Below are positions 25,975 through 35,121 of a stretch of 64,000 nucleotides of DNA, in pieces (the first letter of the stretch is position 1; the number at the start of each line of letters is the position of its first letter). Both the position numbers and the translations under genes were made by a program. Source of the stretch: JACADW01 sp963747985 (GTDB taxonomy: Bacteria > Acidobacteriota > UBA6911). Where the stretch lies: NCBI GenBank assembly GCA_963747985.1, contig CAVVHG010000003.1, positions 186,001-250,000 of the forward strand, written 5' to 3'. Under the pieces are notes generated by a model. The model did not search any database and was not told the origin of the DNA. It was given only the letters and a program-made list of their open reading frames with translations.

Positions 25975-26508
25975 TCACGTGTAAATCAAGCCGAGCGACC
26001 CATCCTTCTTCCGGTAAAGCACATTGACGTCGCCGGAATCCGCGTTACGGAATACGACAAAGGGGTACTTTGACTGGCCGAGTTCCAGGACTGCCTCTTC
26101 CACGGCCATAGGTTTCTTGCGCGCGTGCTCTTCTTCTATGCCGTTGGAACGTCGAACCGGCCTGGGCTCGGACGCGGCGCCGATCTTTCCGGGCACGGTT
26201 CCCGTTTTGGGGCGCTGCCTCTTGGTCTCGATGATCTTGCCTTTGTGCTTCAGTGCCTGTTTCTCGAGCTTGTCAACCGCCCTCAGAATGGAAGCGTACA
26301 TATCCGGCGTTTCGCCCTTGCCGGTCACGGTAAGGATCTTCGACCTGAGCAGGATCTCCGCCGTGTGCCGGGTCTTGGCGACATCGATGACGACGTGGCA
26401 GCTCAAGTCATCCCCGAAGATCTTCGAAAACTTGCGCAGTCTCCTGAGCAAGTACGTTCTGAGCGCGGGGGTAACGACGAGGTGTCTTCCCGTGATCTCC
26501 ACATTCAT
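25975..26508 (-). CDS. hpf: Ribosome hibernation promoting factor, long form
   Basis: Binds the 30S subunit and pairs 70S ribosomes into inactive 100S dimers. The 177-residue protein has the N-terminal HPF/YfiA fold (MNVEITGRHLVVTPALRTYL and later AVDKLEKQALKHKGK). A linker follows, then the C-terminal dimerisation domain of long HPF (KPMAVEEAVLELGQSKYPFV, with VNVLYRKKDG). It sits directly after rpoN, as in many bacteria. A GGAAGGGACC site precedes the ATG. Confidence 0.95.
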   Translation of the reverse strand: MNVEITGRHLVVTPALRTYLLRRLRKFSKIFGDDLSCHVVIDVAKTRHTAEILLRSKILTVTGKGETPDMYASILRAVDKLEKQALKHKGKIIETKRQRPKTGTVPGKIGAASEPRPVRRSNGIEEEHARKKPMAVEEAVLELGQSKYPFVVFRNADSGDVNVLYRKKDGSLGLIYT

Positions 26509-26605
26509 AGATAGGTCCCTTCCAGCGATTGTGACAGCATAGCAGCATTTCGGGCACGAGCCGGCACCTGCTTCTCATGCCGCGAATCCACGACGGTAGT
26601 GTCCG

Positions 26606-28069
26606 TCAAAAGAGATACCCGATCCGGCGTTCGCGGGAGCCAGGGATTTGCATCTGCTCCCTGTACTTGGCCACGGTACGCCGGGTGATAAAGATGTTGT
26701 CCCGTCGAAGGAGCTGCCCGAGCTGGTTGTCCGAGTAGGGCTTGTTCCGATCTTCACTCTCGATCAGCTTCCTGATCTTCAGCTTCACCTGGACGATGGA
26801 GAGTTCTTCGCCATCGGAGTTTTCGACACCCATGGTGAAGAACTTGCGGAGTTCCATGACTCCCTGAGGCGTATCGACATACTTGTTGGTCACTACGCGG
26901 CTTATTGTGGAGCTGTGAACGCCGAGTTCACTGGCGACGTCCTTGATCAGCATGGGGTGAAGCGCCGAGGGGCCAAGCTCGAGGAAATCCTTTTGGCGGC
27001 TCACAATGCAGGCACAGACCTTGTATATCGTCTGGCGGCGCTGGTTTACGTTTCTCAGCAGATCGACGGCGGATCGGAACTTCTCTCGCAGAAACGCCTT
27101 GGTATCGCCGGGAACGCCGTTCGCTTTGAGCAAATCGCGATAGCCCGCATTCAGGCGAAGCTGTGGCATGCCCTCGTCATTCTGCAGGATGACAAACTCC
27201 CCGTTCACCTTCGCGATCGTTACCTCCGGCTGCACGTAAGTAGCCTTCTCGGGATTGTATTTCTGACCCGGTTTCGGGATGAGCCGCTTGATAGCTTCGA
27301 CCGCCTTCAGGACCTCCTCCTGCGTGGATCCGGTCTTGCTCGCGATCTCCTTGAACTTGTGGCCCTCGAGAAGCGGCAGGTGGTCCTGGATGATTCTCCA
27401 CGCGAGGGTATCTTTGAGCCCCAATGCCGACAGCTGCAGAAGCAGGCACTCGCGCAAGTCCCGCGCACCTACCCCGACCGGGTCCAGCGATTGCACGAAC
27501 CTGAGCGCGGTCTCGGCCTCCTCCGCCGTGCACCCCCCCGTCAGGCTCTGCAGCTCTTCCACACTCAGGAGCAGGTAGCCATCCTCGTCCAGGTTGCCTA
27601 TGATTTCTCTAGCCACCTCGGCAATCCTCGGCTCCACAAAGGAAAGGCCAAGCTGCCAGTTCAGGTGGTCTGAGAGTGAAGGCGGCCTGACAAGGTAGGC
27701 TTCGAAGGACGGCTTATCCTCCGATTCCTCGACCTCACGGTTGCGGTATCCCGTGTCAAGGTACTCATCGAAGAAGTAGCGGAAGTCGATTTCATCGAAA
27801 GAGTCACGTTCCGCGCCCTCAGGCGGATTCTCAGGAGGAGGCGGCTCGACATCGGCTGCATCCTCCAACCCCAGGTCCCTGGGCGCTTCGGGCTCCACCA
27901 CCTCTTCGAGCAGGGGGTTCGCCAGCATCTCCTCGTTCAGCATGTCCTGGAGCTCCAGCCTGTTCAGCTGGAGGAGCTCGATCTTCTGCAGAAGCGACGG
28001 AGTCAGGGCAAGCCTCTGGGTCAGGCGTAAGTCCAGCGATTGTCGCAAGTTCTGTCTGTGGACGGTCAT
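26606..28069 (-). CDS. rpoN: RNA polymerase sigma-54 factor
   Basis: Alternative sigma factor that needs AAA+ activators. The 487-residue protein has the Gln/Leu-rich activator-contact region I at the N-terminus (LRQSLDLRLTQRLALTPSLL), an acidic region II, the core-binding and DNA-binding domains, and the RpoN box TRRTVAKYREQMQIPGSRER near the C-terminus. It begins four bases after lptB. Secure. Confidence 0.97.
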   Translation of the reverse strand: MTVHRQNLRQSLDLRLTQRLALTPSLLQKIELLQLNRLELQDMLNEEMLANPLLEEVVEPEAPRDLGLEDAADVEPPPPENPPEGAERDSFDEIDFRYFFDEYLDTGYRNREVEESEDKPSFEAYLVRPPSLSDHLNWQLGLSFVEPRIAEVAREIIGNLDEDGYLLLSVEELQSLTGGCTAEEAETALRFVQSLDPVGVGARDLRECLLLQLSALGLKDTLAWRIIQDHLPLLEGHKFKEIASKTGSTQEEVLKAVEAIKRLIPKPGQKYNPEKATYVQPEVTIAKVNGEFVILQNDEGMPQLRLNAGYRDLLKANGVPGDTKAFLREKFRSAVDLLRNVNQRRQTIYKVCACIVSRQKDFLELGPSALHPMLIKDVASELGVHSSTISRVVTNKYVDTPQGVMELRKFFTMGVENSDGEELSIVQVKLKIRKLIESEDRNKPYSDNQLGQLLRRDNIFITRRTVAKYREQMQIPGSRERRIGYLF

Positions 28070-28073
28070 AGGA

Positions 28074-28805
28074 TCAGATCAGCCGGAAGTTCTCACCCAG
28101 ATATACTTTCCTGACCTCTTCATCGTTGGTCAGCTCTTGCGGTCGGCCCCCGCGCAATATTTTCCCTTCGTTTATTATATAGGCGCGATCCGTTATATTC
28201 AAAGTCTCCCTGACATTGTGATCGGTAATCAGGATCCCGATGTTGCGGGATTTCAGCTGCACAATGATCCTCTGGATGTCGGCCACCGCCAGCGGATCAA
28301 TGCCCGCAAACGGTTCGTCCAGAAGCACAAAACGGGGTGTGAGCACCAGTGCACGCGCGATCTCGAGACGTCGCCTTTCGCCGCCGGATAGCGTGTAGGC
28401 CCCCTGGCGCCTGACTTTCTCGATTCCGAACTCCTCCAGCAGGTTCGTCACGACGGTGTATTGCTCATCCGCAGTGAGGTCGAGCGTCTCCGAGATACTG
28501 AGCAGGTTCTCCTCGACAGTCAACTTACGGAAAACCGAGGGCTCCTGGGGCAGGTAACTGATTCCCGCGCGGGCCCGCTGATACATCGGCAAGCCGGTGA
28601 TATCACGCCCATCAAGGCAGACTCTGCCGGAGTCCGGCGCGATCAGGCCGACGATCATGTAGAAGGTAGTCGTCTTGCCGGCACCGTTCGGACCGAGCAG
28701 GCCAACAACCTCTCCCTGAGCGACCTCGAGGTCGACCTGGTCCGCTACTCTTCTGCCGCGGTACGCCTTGCTGAGAGCCAGGACTTGGAGAGTGCTAGTG
28801 GTCAT
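28074..28805 (-). CDS. lptB: LPS export ABC transporter ATPase LptB
   Basis: Cytosolic ATPase that drives LPS extraction by LptFG. The 243-residue protein has Walker A GLLGPNGAGKTTTFYMIVGL (an LptB-like continuation), YLPQEPSVFRKLTVEEN, signature LSGGERRRLEIARAL, and Walker B FVLLDEPFAGIDP. It lies 40 bases after the LptC/LptA-type gene and 4 bases before rpoN, the classical lpt-rpoN setting. The lptF and lptG genes are not in this window. Confidence 0.96.
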   Translation of the reverse strand: MTTSTLQVLALSKAYRGRRVADQVDLEVAQGEVVGLLGPNGAGKTTTFYMIVGLIAPDSGRVCLDGRDITGLPMYQRARAGISYLPQEPSVFRKLTVEENLLSISETLDLTADEQYTVVTNLLEEFGIEKVRRQGAYTLSGGERRRLEIARALVLTPRFVLLDEPFAGIDPLAVADIQRIIVQLKSRNIGILITDHNVRETLNITDRAYIINEGKILRGGRPQELTNDEEVRKVYLGENFRLI

Positions 28806-28845
28806 CAGAAGCCATTTGAATACAGTCCTTTACGGCCCCAACGAT

Positions 28846-31347
28846 TCAGCTGTTTTCGAGGATGATCCTATCATCCGAGGTGTAGAAAGTCAATCGACGG
28901 GCGGCCGACTTGCCCCGCACCGGATCCCTGATTTCGGCGGGATTTCCAAGCACTACGAACTTGCCGGGCGCAAATAGGTAGTCCGCCTGGTTGCCCCGCG
29001 CCAGCCTGCCCTGCTGCTGGATGCGCAGGTGCCCGATTGCCCTGGCCCACTCGATCTGCTTCCCCTCCGCGTCCAGCATAACGTCGAGGGTATCGGACCA
29101 CATCTGGATGTCGCCTGAATCCAGAACCACGTCGCCCGAATAATGGATCGTGTTGCCGGCCTTGTCATATCGCAGCTGACTGCTCCTGATGAGGATCGGA
29201 GGCTTGTCGCTGCCCTCCTTCGTCTTCGACGTGCCTGGCTTTGCAGACGGCCCGGCAGCTGCGGAATCGGGACGTCGCAGTATGGTGTGCCTGACTTGTC
29301 CCTCGGCCGTCAGTTCCTGTCCGGAGTTGAGAATCTCGATCGTGCGGGCCTGGAGTTGGCCCTGCTCCGAGAGCATCTGGACCCCATCCTCGTATCGGGC
29401 CCTGCCTTTCTCGGTCCAGTACCTCATCACCTTCGCCGTCACGATGGTTGGGGCCGAAGACCGGGTCGCAGCTGGCACCGGTGATGCTCCCTCCAGCTGC
29501 TTCGGGCGGGTGACAGAACGCACGTCGCCGCGCACTGTGATTTCCTTCCCTTCCAGGTTATAAGTCAGCTCCTCTCCCGTGGTAGTGCTGTCCTGATCGG
29601 TTACTTTCGGCGACTCTTTCAGAACCAGCTGATCGCTGCCGGCATCATAGTCTGCTCTACCGGCTGTCGCAGTCCTGGCGCCGTCCTGGTATGTGAAGCC
29701 GCCCCACTGCGAAACCTTGTCTGCCTGACCGTCGCTCTCGCGAAATGTCGCACGCAGTTTCTCGCTGGTCGTCCTGACTTCCTCCGCCGATGTCCCCTGG
29801 CCCTGCGCCGGTTTGGTGCTTTGATAGGTGACGTGCACGTCACCCTCTCCGTCGAGATCTCTCATCCGGTTTCCCGCGGGGTAGAATCCGAAGCGGACGC
29901 GCTCGGCCTCCAGCTTACGGATGGGCGATCCCTGCGTTCCTGAAACCGGAATCACAGTAACAGAAACGCCGCCGGAGGCATTTCCCTTGTCGAGCGAGTC
30001 GCCCGACTCGGAATAGGCCATCTCCAGTTTCGCCGCGGTGAGGATCCTTCCGGGCTCCGCCTTGCGCCCGGCGGCGGCCTTCCGCGCCGCCGAAGTCCAG
30101 CGCACCGAACCGTCGGCCTGAAGGTTGCGGGGTTTGTTCTGTCCGGCCCCCTCAGCGAATTCGATACGGATCTCACGTGCGGCAAGTTCGTCAGCCTCGC
30201 CCTCCTTGCCCGAGCGCATGGTCAGGGTCGCCTTTTCCCGCACCAGCAGCCGCCGCACGGAGCTGGTTCCCGGGGAGAATTCCGCCACAAAGTCCTCGCC
30301 GGCGATCGTCGTTTCGGCCTCGCCCTGCCTGCTGCTGAACCGGACACCGGATCTGCTCAGGATTTTCCGCAGTGAGCCGTCGAGCGGATTCAACTCGAGG
30401 AAGATCTCTCTGCCCCTCAGTCCGACACCTCCCTCTTTCGACTCGGAAGCAAAAGCCGCGCTGCCCGTGACGCGTATCCTCTCGACAGCCTTGCCCTCGG
30501 GGCTGAGGTCGAAATCTATCCGGTCTCCACGCAAATCCTGTGCCTCCCCCGGCTTCAGGGACTTGTATTCGGCATTCCCCCAGCACGCGAGCGACTGGAT
30601 GCGGCGCCCGTCGGGGCTCAGCCTGGCCTCGATGTCAGAACCCGAGAGGGTGGCATCCGGCATCATCAGATGGGAGCCTCCCATGAACCGGATCACCTGA
30701 TCCATTTCCGAATAGAACAAGCTGCTCGAAATGACGCGACTCTTCTCCGCTGAAGCGGGGGTCGCCGGTCCTGGGGCCATGCGCGTGACCTCAAGATCGA
30801 CATCACTCTTCAGCTGGAGGACGCGCTTGACGTTGTCGAACCGGATACCCCGCGCACTCCCCTTTGCCTGGGGCGCGATGAGCTGCATCGCGTCGTCTGT
30901 GGTTCCGACATTGTTCTTCATGTCGTAGAAGAGTGATTCGCAGCGCAACTCGACGTCCTTGCCCATCTGGATGCGGACATTGCCTGCAAAATAGGCCCGC
31001 CCGTGCTCCTGATCGTACTCGGCTCGCATGCTGCGGATGTAATTCCGCGGGGACCCGTCCGGGTTGAAGTCGAACGCCTCTATTCCCTCGAGGAGGTTCT
31101 TCCCTGCCCGGGTTTCGAGAAGCTTCTGGGCGTGGATCTTGAAGCGGACCTTCCCGTTCTCGTTCTCCGAATACTCGATGCTGTCGGCTGACCGGATCAG
31201 GTCCGTCCCCAGGATTCTGGCTGCCTGCTTTATGCTGCCGACACGGCTCCGCCAGATCCGTATGTAGTCATACGCCACCCAGGCCAGGACGACTGCAATC
31301 AGCAGCGCCAGCCCGCGGCGAAAAAGACGGATGCCAAAACTGTGCAA
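28846..31347 (-). CDS. Very long LPS transport protein combining LptC-like and LptA/OstA-like regions
   Basis: An 833-residue protein, about four times the size of E. coli LptC or LptA. A single N-terminal membrane anchor (RGLALLIAVVLAWVAYDYI, about 12-30) is followed by an LptC-like beta region (about 55-170). A long series of beta-rich segments follows, then a C-terminal LptA/OstA-like part (about 690-833, with IHYSGDVVLDSGDIQMWSD and GNQADYLFAPGKFVVLGNP). It could form a continuous periplasmic LPS slide from the inner membrane outward. The start is TTG with GGAG upstream; no nearer ATG fits. It is followed by lptB. The fusion reading is inference from segment resemblance. Confidence 0.8.
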   Translation of the reverse strand: MHSFGIRLFRRGLALLIAVVLAWVAYDYIRIWRSRVGSIKQAARILGTDLIRSADSIEYSENENGKVRFKIHAQKLLETRAGKNLLEGIEAFDFNPDGSPRNYIRSMRAEYDQEHGRAYFAGNVRIQMGKDVELRCESLFYDMKNNVGTTDDAMQLIAPQAKGSARGIRFDNVKRVLQLKSDVDLEVTRMAPGPATPASAEKSRVISSSLFYSEMDQVIRFMGGSHLMMPDATLSGSDIEARLSPDGRRIQSLACWGNAEYKSLKPGEAQDLRGDRIDFDLSPEGKAVERIRVTGSAAFASESKEGGVGLRGREIFLELNPLDGSLRKILSRSGVRFSSRQGEAETTIAGEDFVAEFSPGTSSVRRLLVREKATLTMRSGKEGEADELAAREIRIEFAEGAGQNKPRNLQADGSVRWTSAARKAAAGRKAEPGRILTAAKLEMAYSESGDSLDKGNASGGVSVTVIPVSGTQGSPIRKLEAERVRFGFYPAGNRMRDLDGEGDVHVTYQSTKPAQGQGTSAEEVRTTSEKLRATFRESDGQADKVSQWGGFTYQDGARTATAGRADYDAGSDQLVLKESPKVTDQDSTTTGEELTYNLEGKEITVRGDVRSVTRPKQLEGASPVPAATRSSAPTIVTAKVMRYWTEKGRARYEDGVQMLSEQGQLQARTIEILNSGQELTAEGQVRHTILRRPDSAAAGPSAKPGTSKTKEGSDKPPILIRSSQLRYDKAGNTIHYSGDVVLDSGDIQMWSDTLDVMLDAEGKQIEWARAIGHLRIQQQGRLARGNQADYLFAPGKFVVLGNPAEIRDPVRGKSAARRLTFYTSDDRIILENS

Positions 31348-31529
31348 GCAGAATCTCCGACTCGGAGGTGTGGTTCCGGGAAACCCCTCTTTGTCCGGAA
31401 TGATCGATCGCTACTGAGAGCCCTGGCTTCATCCCTCGCAGCGTGAACGACTGACAACACCGCCGGAGCCGCACCGCGCCGGGTTTGGCCGTCAGGCGGT
31501 CTCGCTCTCGAGGCATATGGGCCGGTCTC

Positions 31530-31588
31530 TGTTTCGAACCCTGATACCGACAACGGTCCCGACTCCGATCCCGGCACCGGGGTTCCCT
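31530..31588. repeat. Dispersed intergenic repeat, copy B
   Basis: Plus strand TTTCGAACCCTGATACCGAC, then tandem-like CGGTCCC, GACTCC, GATCCCGG units. It resembles copies A and C in the TTTCGAA start and the CCGATCCCGG end but is more diverged. It lies between the lptCA start and the stop of the upstream gene, in a 274-base stretch that has no other feature I can name. Confidence 0.5.
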
Positions 31589-31621
31589 CGCAGGCTGAAG
31601 GGCGTCAGCGAGGCAGCGGCG

Positions 31622-32365
31622 CTACTGCTCCGCGAGTGCCCTTGCGAGAGCACTGAGCGGCGTCACACGCCCGGAGGAAAGGGCCACCTGCCAGATATAG
31701 TGAGCCTCCGCGCCGTTTGAGCCCGACTTGAGTGTCAGGTCGACCCAGTAGGTGTCATCGTCCCGCCTGGCCGCGGCCCATTTGACGAAGCGCAAGGAAG
31801 GGTCTTTCCCCTGCACCAGGCCCGCGATCGATTCGCTCGATTTCAGGACGATCTCGTAGGCTTTGCGCTCCGTATCTCCCTGCTGATACGTAAGGGGCGC
31901 CTCGCCCGTGCCCGATTCCGATTGCTCCGGTGCCTCCTCGGTCCGGGCATTGGGGGCTTCCTGCGCGGAACCTGCCTGTCCTCCGGCGCGGAAGACAGGC
32001 GTCTGGATCTCGAATGTGCCCGGGCCCTTGCCCCAGGTCTGCAACGGTATTTCGTATTCCTTCGGGAGCGGTTCCGCGTTCTCGCCGACTTTTGCCACGA
32101 TCGGTGGAACGGCTGATCTGCCGGTCCCCCACCACGCTTCCCTCAAGATCGTGATGCGGGTCGCGAGGCGGTGGCGCAAGGAACGAATACCGATCACGGG
32201 AAGCCCGGCCACAACCACGAACAGCAGCAGTCCAAAGTAAACCCGGTACAGCAAAGCGTGGTAGCGGTTCAACCCCTGGCGCCGGGGCAGACCTTCATGC
32301 CGGAAGTAGGCGGCCTGCTCCCTCAGACCCGGCGAGCCACTTGACTGCTCGTTCATAGCTGGCAT
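31622..32365 (-). CDS. Hypothetical protein with one membrane segment
   Basis: I do not recognise the family. The 247-residue protein has a charged N-terminus, one strong membrane segment (about 42-60, VYFGLLLFVVVAGLPVIGI), and a probable periplasmic or cytosolic linker rich in Glu, Gly and Ser (about 130-165). A C-terminal beta-type domain follows (about 168-240, SSESIAGLVQGKDPSLRFVK, then DTYWVDLTLKSGSNGAEAHY). It begins three bases after the prfB stop, so it is likely co-transcribed. Two ATG codons nine bases apart are possible starts. Confidence 0.65.
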   Translation of the reverse strand: MPAMNEQSSGSPGLREQAAYFRHEGLPRRQGLNRYHALLYRVYFGLLLFVVVAGLPVIGIRSLRHRLATRITILREAWWGTGRSAVPPIVAKVGENAEPLPKEYEIPLQTWGKGPGTFEIQTPVFRAGGQAGSAQEAPNARTEEAPEQSESGTGEAPLTYQQGDTERKAYEIVLKSSESIAGLVQGKDPSLRFVKWAAARRDDDTYWVDLTLKSGSNGAEAHYIWQVALSSGRVTPLSALARALAEQ

Positions 32366-32368
32366 CCG

Positions 32369-33485
32369 CTACCCGGCTGCGGCCACGCGCTTTCTCGTGC
32401 CGCGAAAAACCATGTATTGGTAGATGAAGTCATCTATATCCCCATCCAGGACCCGGTCGGTGTTCGAGGTTTCGTACTTGGTTCGATGATCTTTGACCAT
32501 GCGGTACGGATGGAGGACATACGAACGAATCTGGCTTCCCCAGGCAATATCGAGCTTCGAGTCTTCGACAGCCTGGAGTTCCTTGCGCTTCTTTTCCATC
32601 TCGACCTCGTAGAGCCTCGCGCGCAGTATCTTGCGGGCCATGTCCCGGTTTCTGATCTGCGACCGCTCGTTCTGACACGAGGCTACGATGCCGGTCGGAA
32701 TGTGGGTGATGCGGACAGCTGAGTAGGTGGTATTGACGGATTGCCCTCCCGGGCCGGAGGAGCAGAAGGTATCTATCCGCAGATCCTTCTCGTCGATCTG
32801 AATATCGATCCTGTCGTCTATTTCCGGGTAGACGAAGACGGACGCGAAGCTCGTGTGTCGCCGTGCGGCGGAATCGAACGGGGAAATTCGAACCAGACGG
32901 TGAACTCCGCTTTCGCAGGCCAGATAGCCGTAGGCGAAGTCACCCTTGACGATGAACGTCGCCGACTTGATGCCTGCCTCCTCCCCATACTGGTAGTCAA
33001 GCATCTCAGTGGCATAGCCCGACCGCTCGCACCATCGGATGTACATGCGGACGAGCATTTCGGCCCAGTCCTGGGACTCAGTGCCGCCCGCACCGGGGTG
33101 AATGGTCACGATCGCGTTCGCGCCGTCATGCTCGCCGGAGAGCAGCATACGGATCTCGGTGTGCTGCGCTTCCGTCTCGAGTCTCTCGACTTCCTTCTTC
33201 AGGTCATCGAGAACATCCTCGCCCTCCGTGGCCAGCTCCAGCAGCGCATGCAGGTCGGCACTCTCGCGCGCGAGCCTGTCATCCAGCTCCATGTCCTGCT
33301 CGAGGCGATGCCGTTCCTGGAGCGTCGCCTGAGCCTCCTCCATGCGATCCCAGAAGCCTGGCTCGGCGATTCTGTGTTCGAGCTTCTGAAGATCGGCGCG
33401 CTTTCGGGCGCCATCAAAGATAACCTCGAACCTGTCCTACTTTTTCCTCGACGGCCGCCACTCTCTCGCGCAATTCGTCTAACAT
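32369..33485 (-). CDS. prfB: Peptide chain release factor 2, with programmed +1 frameshift
   Basis: Recognises UGA and UAA stops and triggers peptide release. The gene is in two frames. From the ATG at 33485, 23 codons (MLDELRERVAAVEEKVGQVR, then GYL) end at an in-frame TGA (33416-33414). Skipping one base at CTT-TGA continues as DGARKRADLQKLEHRIAEPG into the main frame. The product is about 371 residues, the normal RF2 length. The main part shows HPGAGGTESQDWAEML, GVHRLVRISPFD, the GGQ motif SSGPGGQSVNTT, and C-terminal SNTDRVLDGDIDDFIYQY. Reading only the frame from 33343 gives a falsely truncated protein. The site implies autoregulation by RF2 supply. Confidence 0.95.
33411..33428 (-). promoter_or_regulatory. 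RF2 programmed frameshift site
   Basis: Minus strand reads CGA-GGT-TAT-CTT-TGA-TGG. The slippery CTT-TGA and the preceding TAT are identical to the E. coli prfB site. A CGAGGT stretch just upstream can act as the internal Shine-Dalgarno that promotes +1 slippage. The base following the stop is T rather than the C of E. coli. Confidence 0.9.
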
Positions 33486-33568
33486 CACATCGCTCCGTGA
33501 AATCCGGTTATGGTTCTCCGCGCGCAGGCCGGACCCTTCCGCCACCCCATCCGGGTTCGGCATCGGGA

Positions 33569-35116
33569 CTACCCGCGACCTCGCTTGCCCACTGACACCC
33601 TGCTTCGCACGCAGGACCAAGCCAGTGCCAGACAGCCAATAATAACACAGAGCACGGCGGCCAGATCGCCGCGGCGGGTGTAGAAGCTGCGATAGGAAAC
33701 GAAGTCGAAGCGGCCAACGCAGATGTCTTTCTGGAGCAGGCGGGTGGAGGCCGTCACCCTCCCGGCGGGATCGATGATCGCCGAGATACCCGAATTGGCG
33801 GCCCGCAACAGGTACCTGCGGTTTTCCACCGCTCTCCACCTGGCCATCGCCAGGTGCTGATAAGGGGCCGCGCTGTCACCGTACCAGCCGTCATTGGTCA
33901 AATTGACGATAAGCTGGCTGCCCTGTGCTGCGAACTTGCGCACCAATTCCGGGAATACGGCCTCGAAGCAGATGATGACGCTCATCCTGCCCGCCGGAGT
34001 ATCCACCATAAGAAACCCGCTTCCGGGACTGAAGTCGCTCACCTCCCGCGTTATGCTCTGCATGAAGAAAAACATGGATTTGAGCGGCACATATTCCCCA
34101 AACGGTACGAGGTGGATCTTGTCGTACCGGCCGCGTACGCTTCCGTCCTGGCCGAGAAAGTACGCGCTGTTGAAGTAGCGCTGGTCCCCCGGAGCCTCGG
34201 AAAAAGCTATGTTGCTGAAAACGACTCCCAGTCGATAGTGGCGCGCCAGGTCCTGCAGCAGCCGTCGATACTCCGGGTCGGATTGCAGGGACACGGGAGC
34301 AGGCGACTCAGGCAGCGCGAGCAGGTCCACCGCGGGCTCCTTGATCCCGGCCGCCATCACCGAGTAGCCCTGCCCGAACTTGTACCGCATAGCGCCATCC
34401 GGATCGTCCGCGGAAATATTGCCCTGCAGCAGCGCGGTGGTATAGCGCGGCGAGGAGCCTTCCCAGCGTTGAAGTGACTGGTTCCCGTAGGCCAGGCACA
34501 CGGTCAGCAGGCCGGCCGACCCGAGAGCCGGCAGATAGTTACGCGGGTCTCGGGCTCCTCTGTCGATGAGCCACGCAATTCCCACATTGCAGCACACTAT
34601 GACGAAGGAGACTCCGTAGACGCCCGTTACGTCCGAAATCTGGATGATGCGAAGATTGTCCGTTTGGGAGTAGCCGGCGAGCAGCCACGGAAAGCCGCCG
34701 AAAGGAGTGTAGCTTCGCAGCAATTCGGTGGCCACCCAGACAAAGGGGAAGAACAGCGCCAGATTCCTGCCCGCCCGCCGCACCGAAATGCCGGTCACCG
34801 CGCACGCAAGGCCCGGGTAGAGGCCCAGTGTGATCATGAGCAGAAAGAACAGAAGCCACGCCACAGGCGCAGGGAGGTTGCCGTAGCGGACCAGCACCGC
34901 GGGAATCCAGACAAGCACGAGCGAAAACTGGACAAATCCTGCGACAATGCCACCGAAGAAGGCCTGCGAGCCGCTCTGCGAGCGGAGGACAAAAAGAATC
35001 AGAGGGACTTGCGCGATCCAGGCAAGATAGGCCTGGCCCGCCGCCGGAAGCGAGGCAAAGCTCAGCAATCCGCTGAGCACCGGCAGAAAGACGAGCTTCA
35101 GGTCAAGGGTGCGCAC
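33569..35116 (-). CDS. lnt: Apolipoprotein N-acyltransferase
   Basis: Inner-membrane enzyme that adds the third acyl chain to lipoproteins. The 515-residue protein has about seven to eight membrane segments, six in the first 220 residues, and a periplasmic nitrilase domain. Likely triad residues are the Glu in LLALPESPAPV, the Lys in YDKIHLVPFGEYVP, and the Cys in IICFEAVFPEL (usually ICYE). LTNDGWYGDSAAPYQH is another family signature. The start codon is GTG, five bases after the SPOR gene. Confident. Confidence 0.95.
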   Translation of the reverse strand: MRTLDLKLVFLPVLSGLLSFASLPAAGQAYLAWIAQVPLILFVLRSQSGSQAFFGGIVAGFVQFSLVLVWIPAVLVRYGNLPAPVAWLLFFLLMITLGLYPGLACAVTGISVRRAGRNLALFFPFVWVATELLRSYTPFGGFPWLLAGYSQTDNLRIIQISDVTGVYGVSFVIVCCNVGIAWLIDRGARDPRNYLPALGSAGLLTVCLAYGNQSLQRWEGSSPRYTTALLQGNISADDPDGAMRYKFGQGYSVMAAGIKEPAVDLLALPESPAPVSLQSDPEYRRLLQDLARHYRLGVVFSNIAFSEAPGDQRYFNSAYFLGQDGSVRGRYDKIHLVPFGEYVPLKSMFFFMQSITREVSDFSPGSGFLMVDTPAGRMSVIICFEAVFPELVRKFAAQGSQLIVNLTNDGWYGDSAAPYQHLAMARWRAVENRRYLLRAANSGISAIIDPAGRVTASTRLLQKDICVGRFDFVSYRSFYTRRGDLAAVLCVIIGCLALAWSCVRSRVSVGKRGRG

Positions 35117-35121
35117 CGGCG

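Noticed and set aside
32369..33343. prfB as a truncated pseudogene
   Set aside because: The missing N-terminus is present upstream in another frame with the canonical frameshift site.
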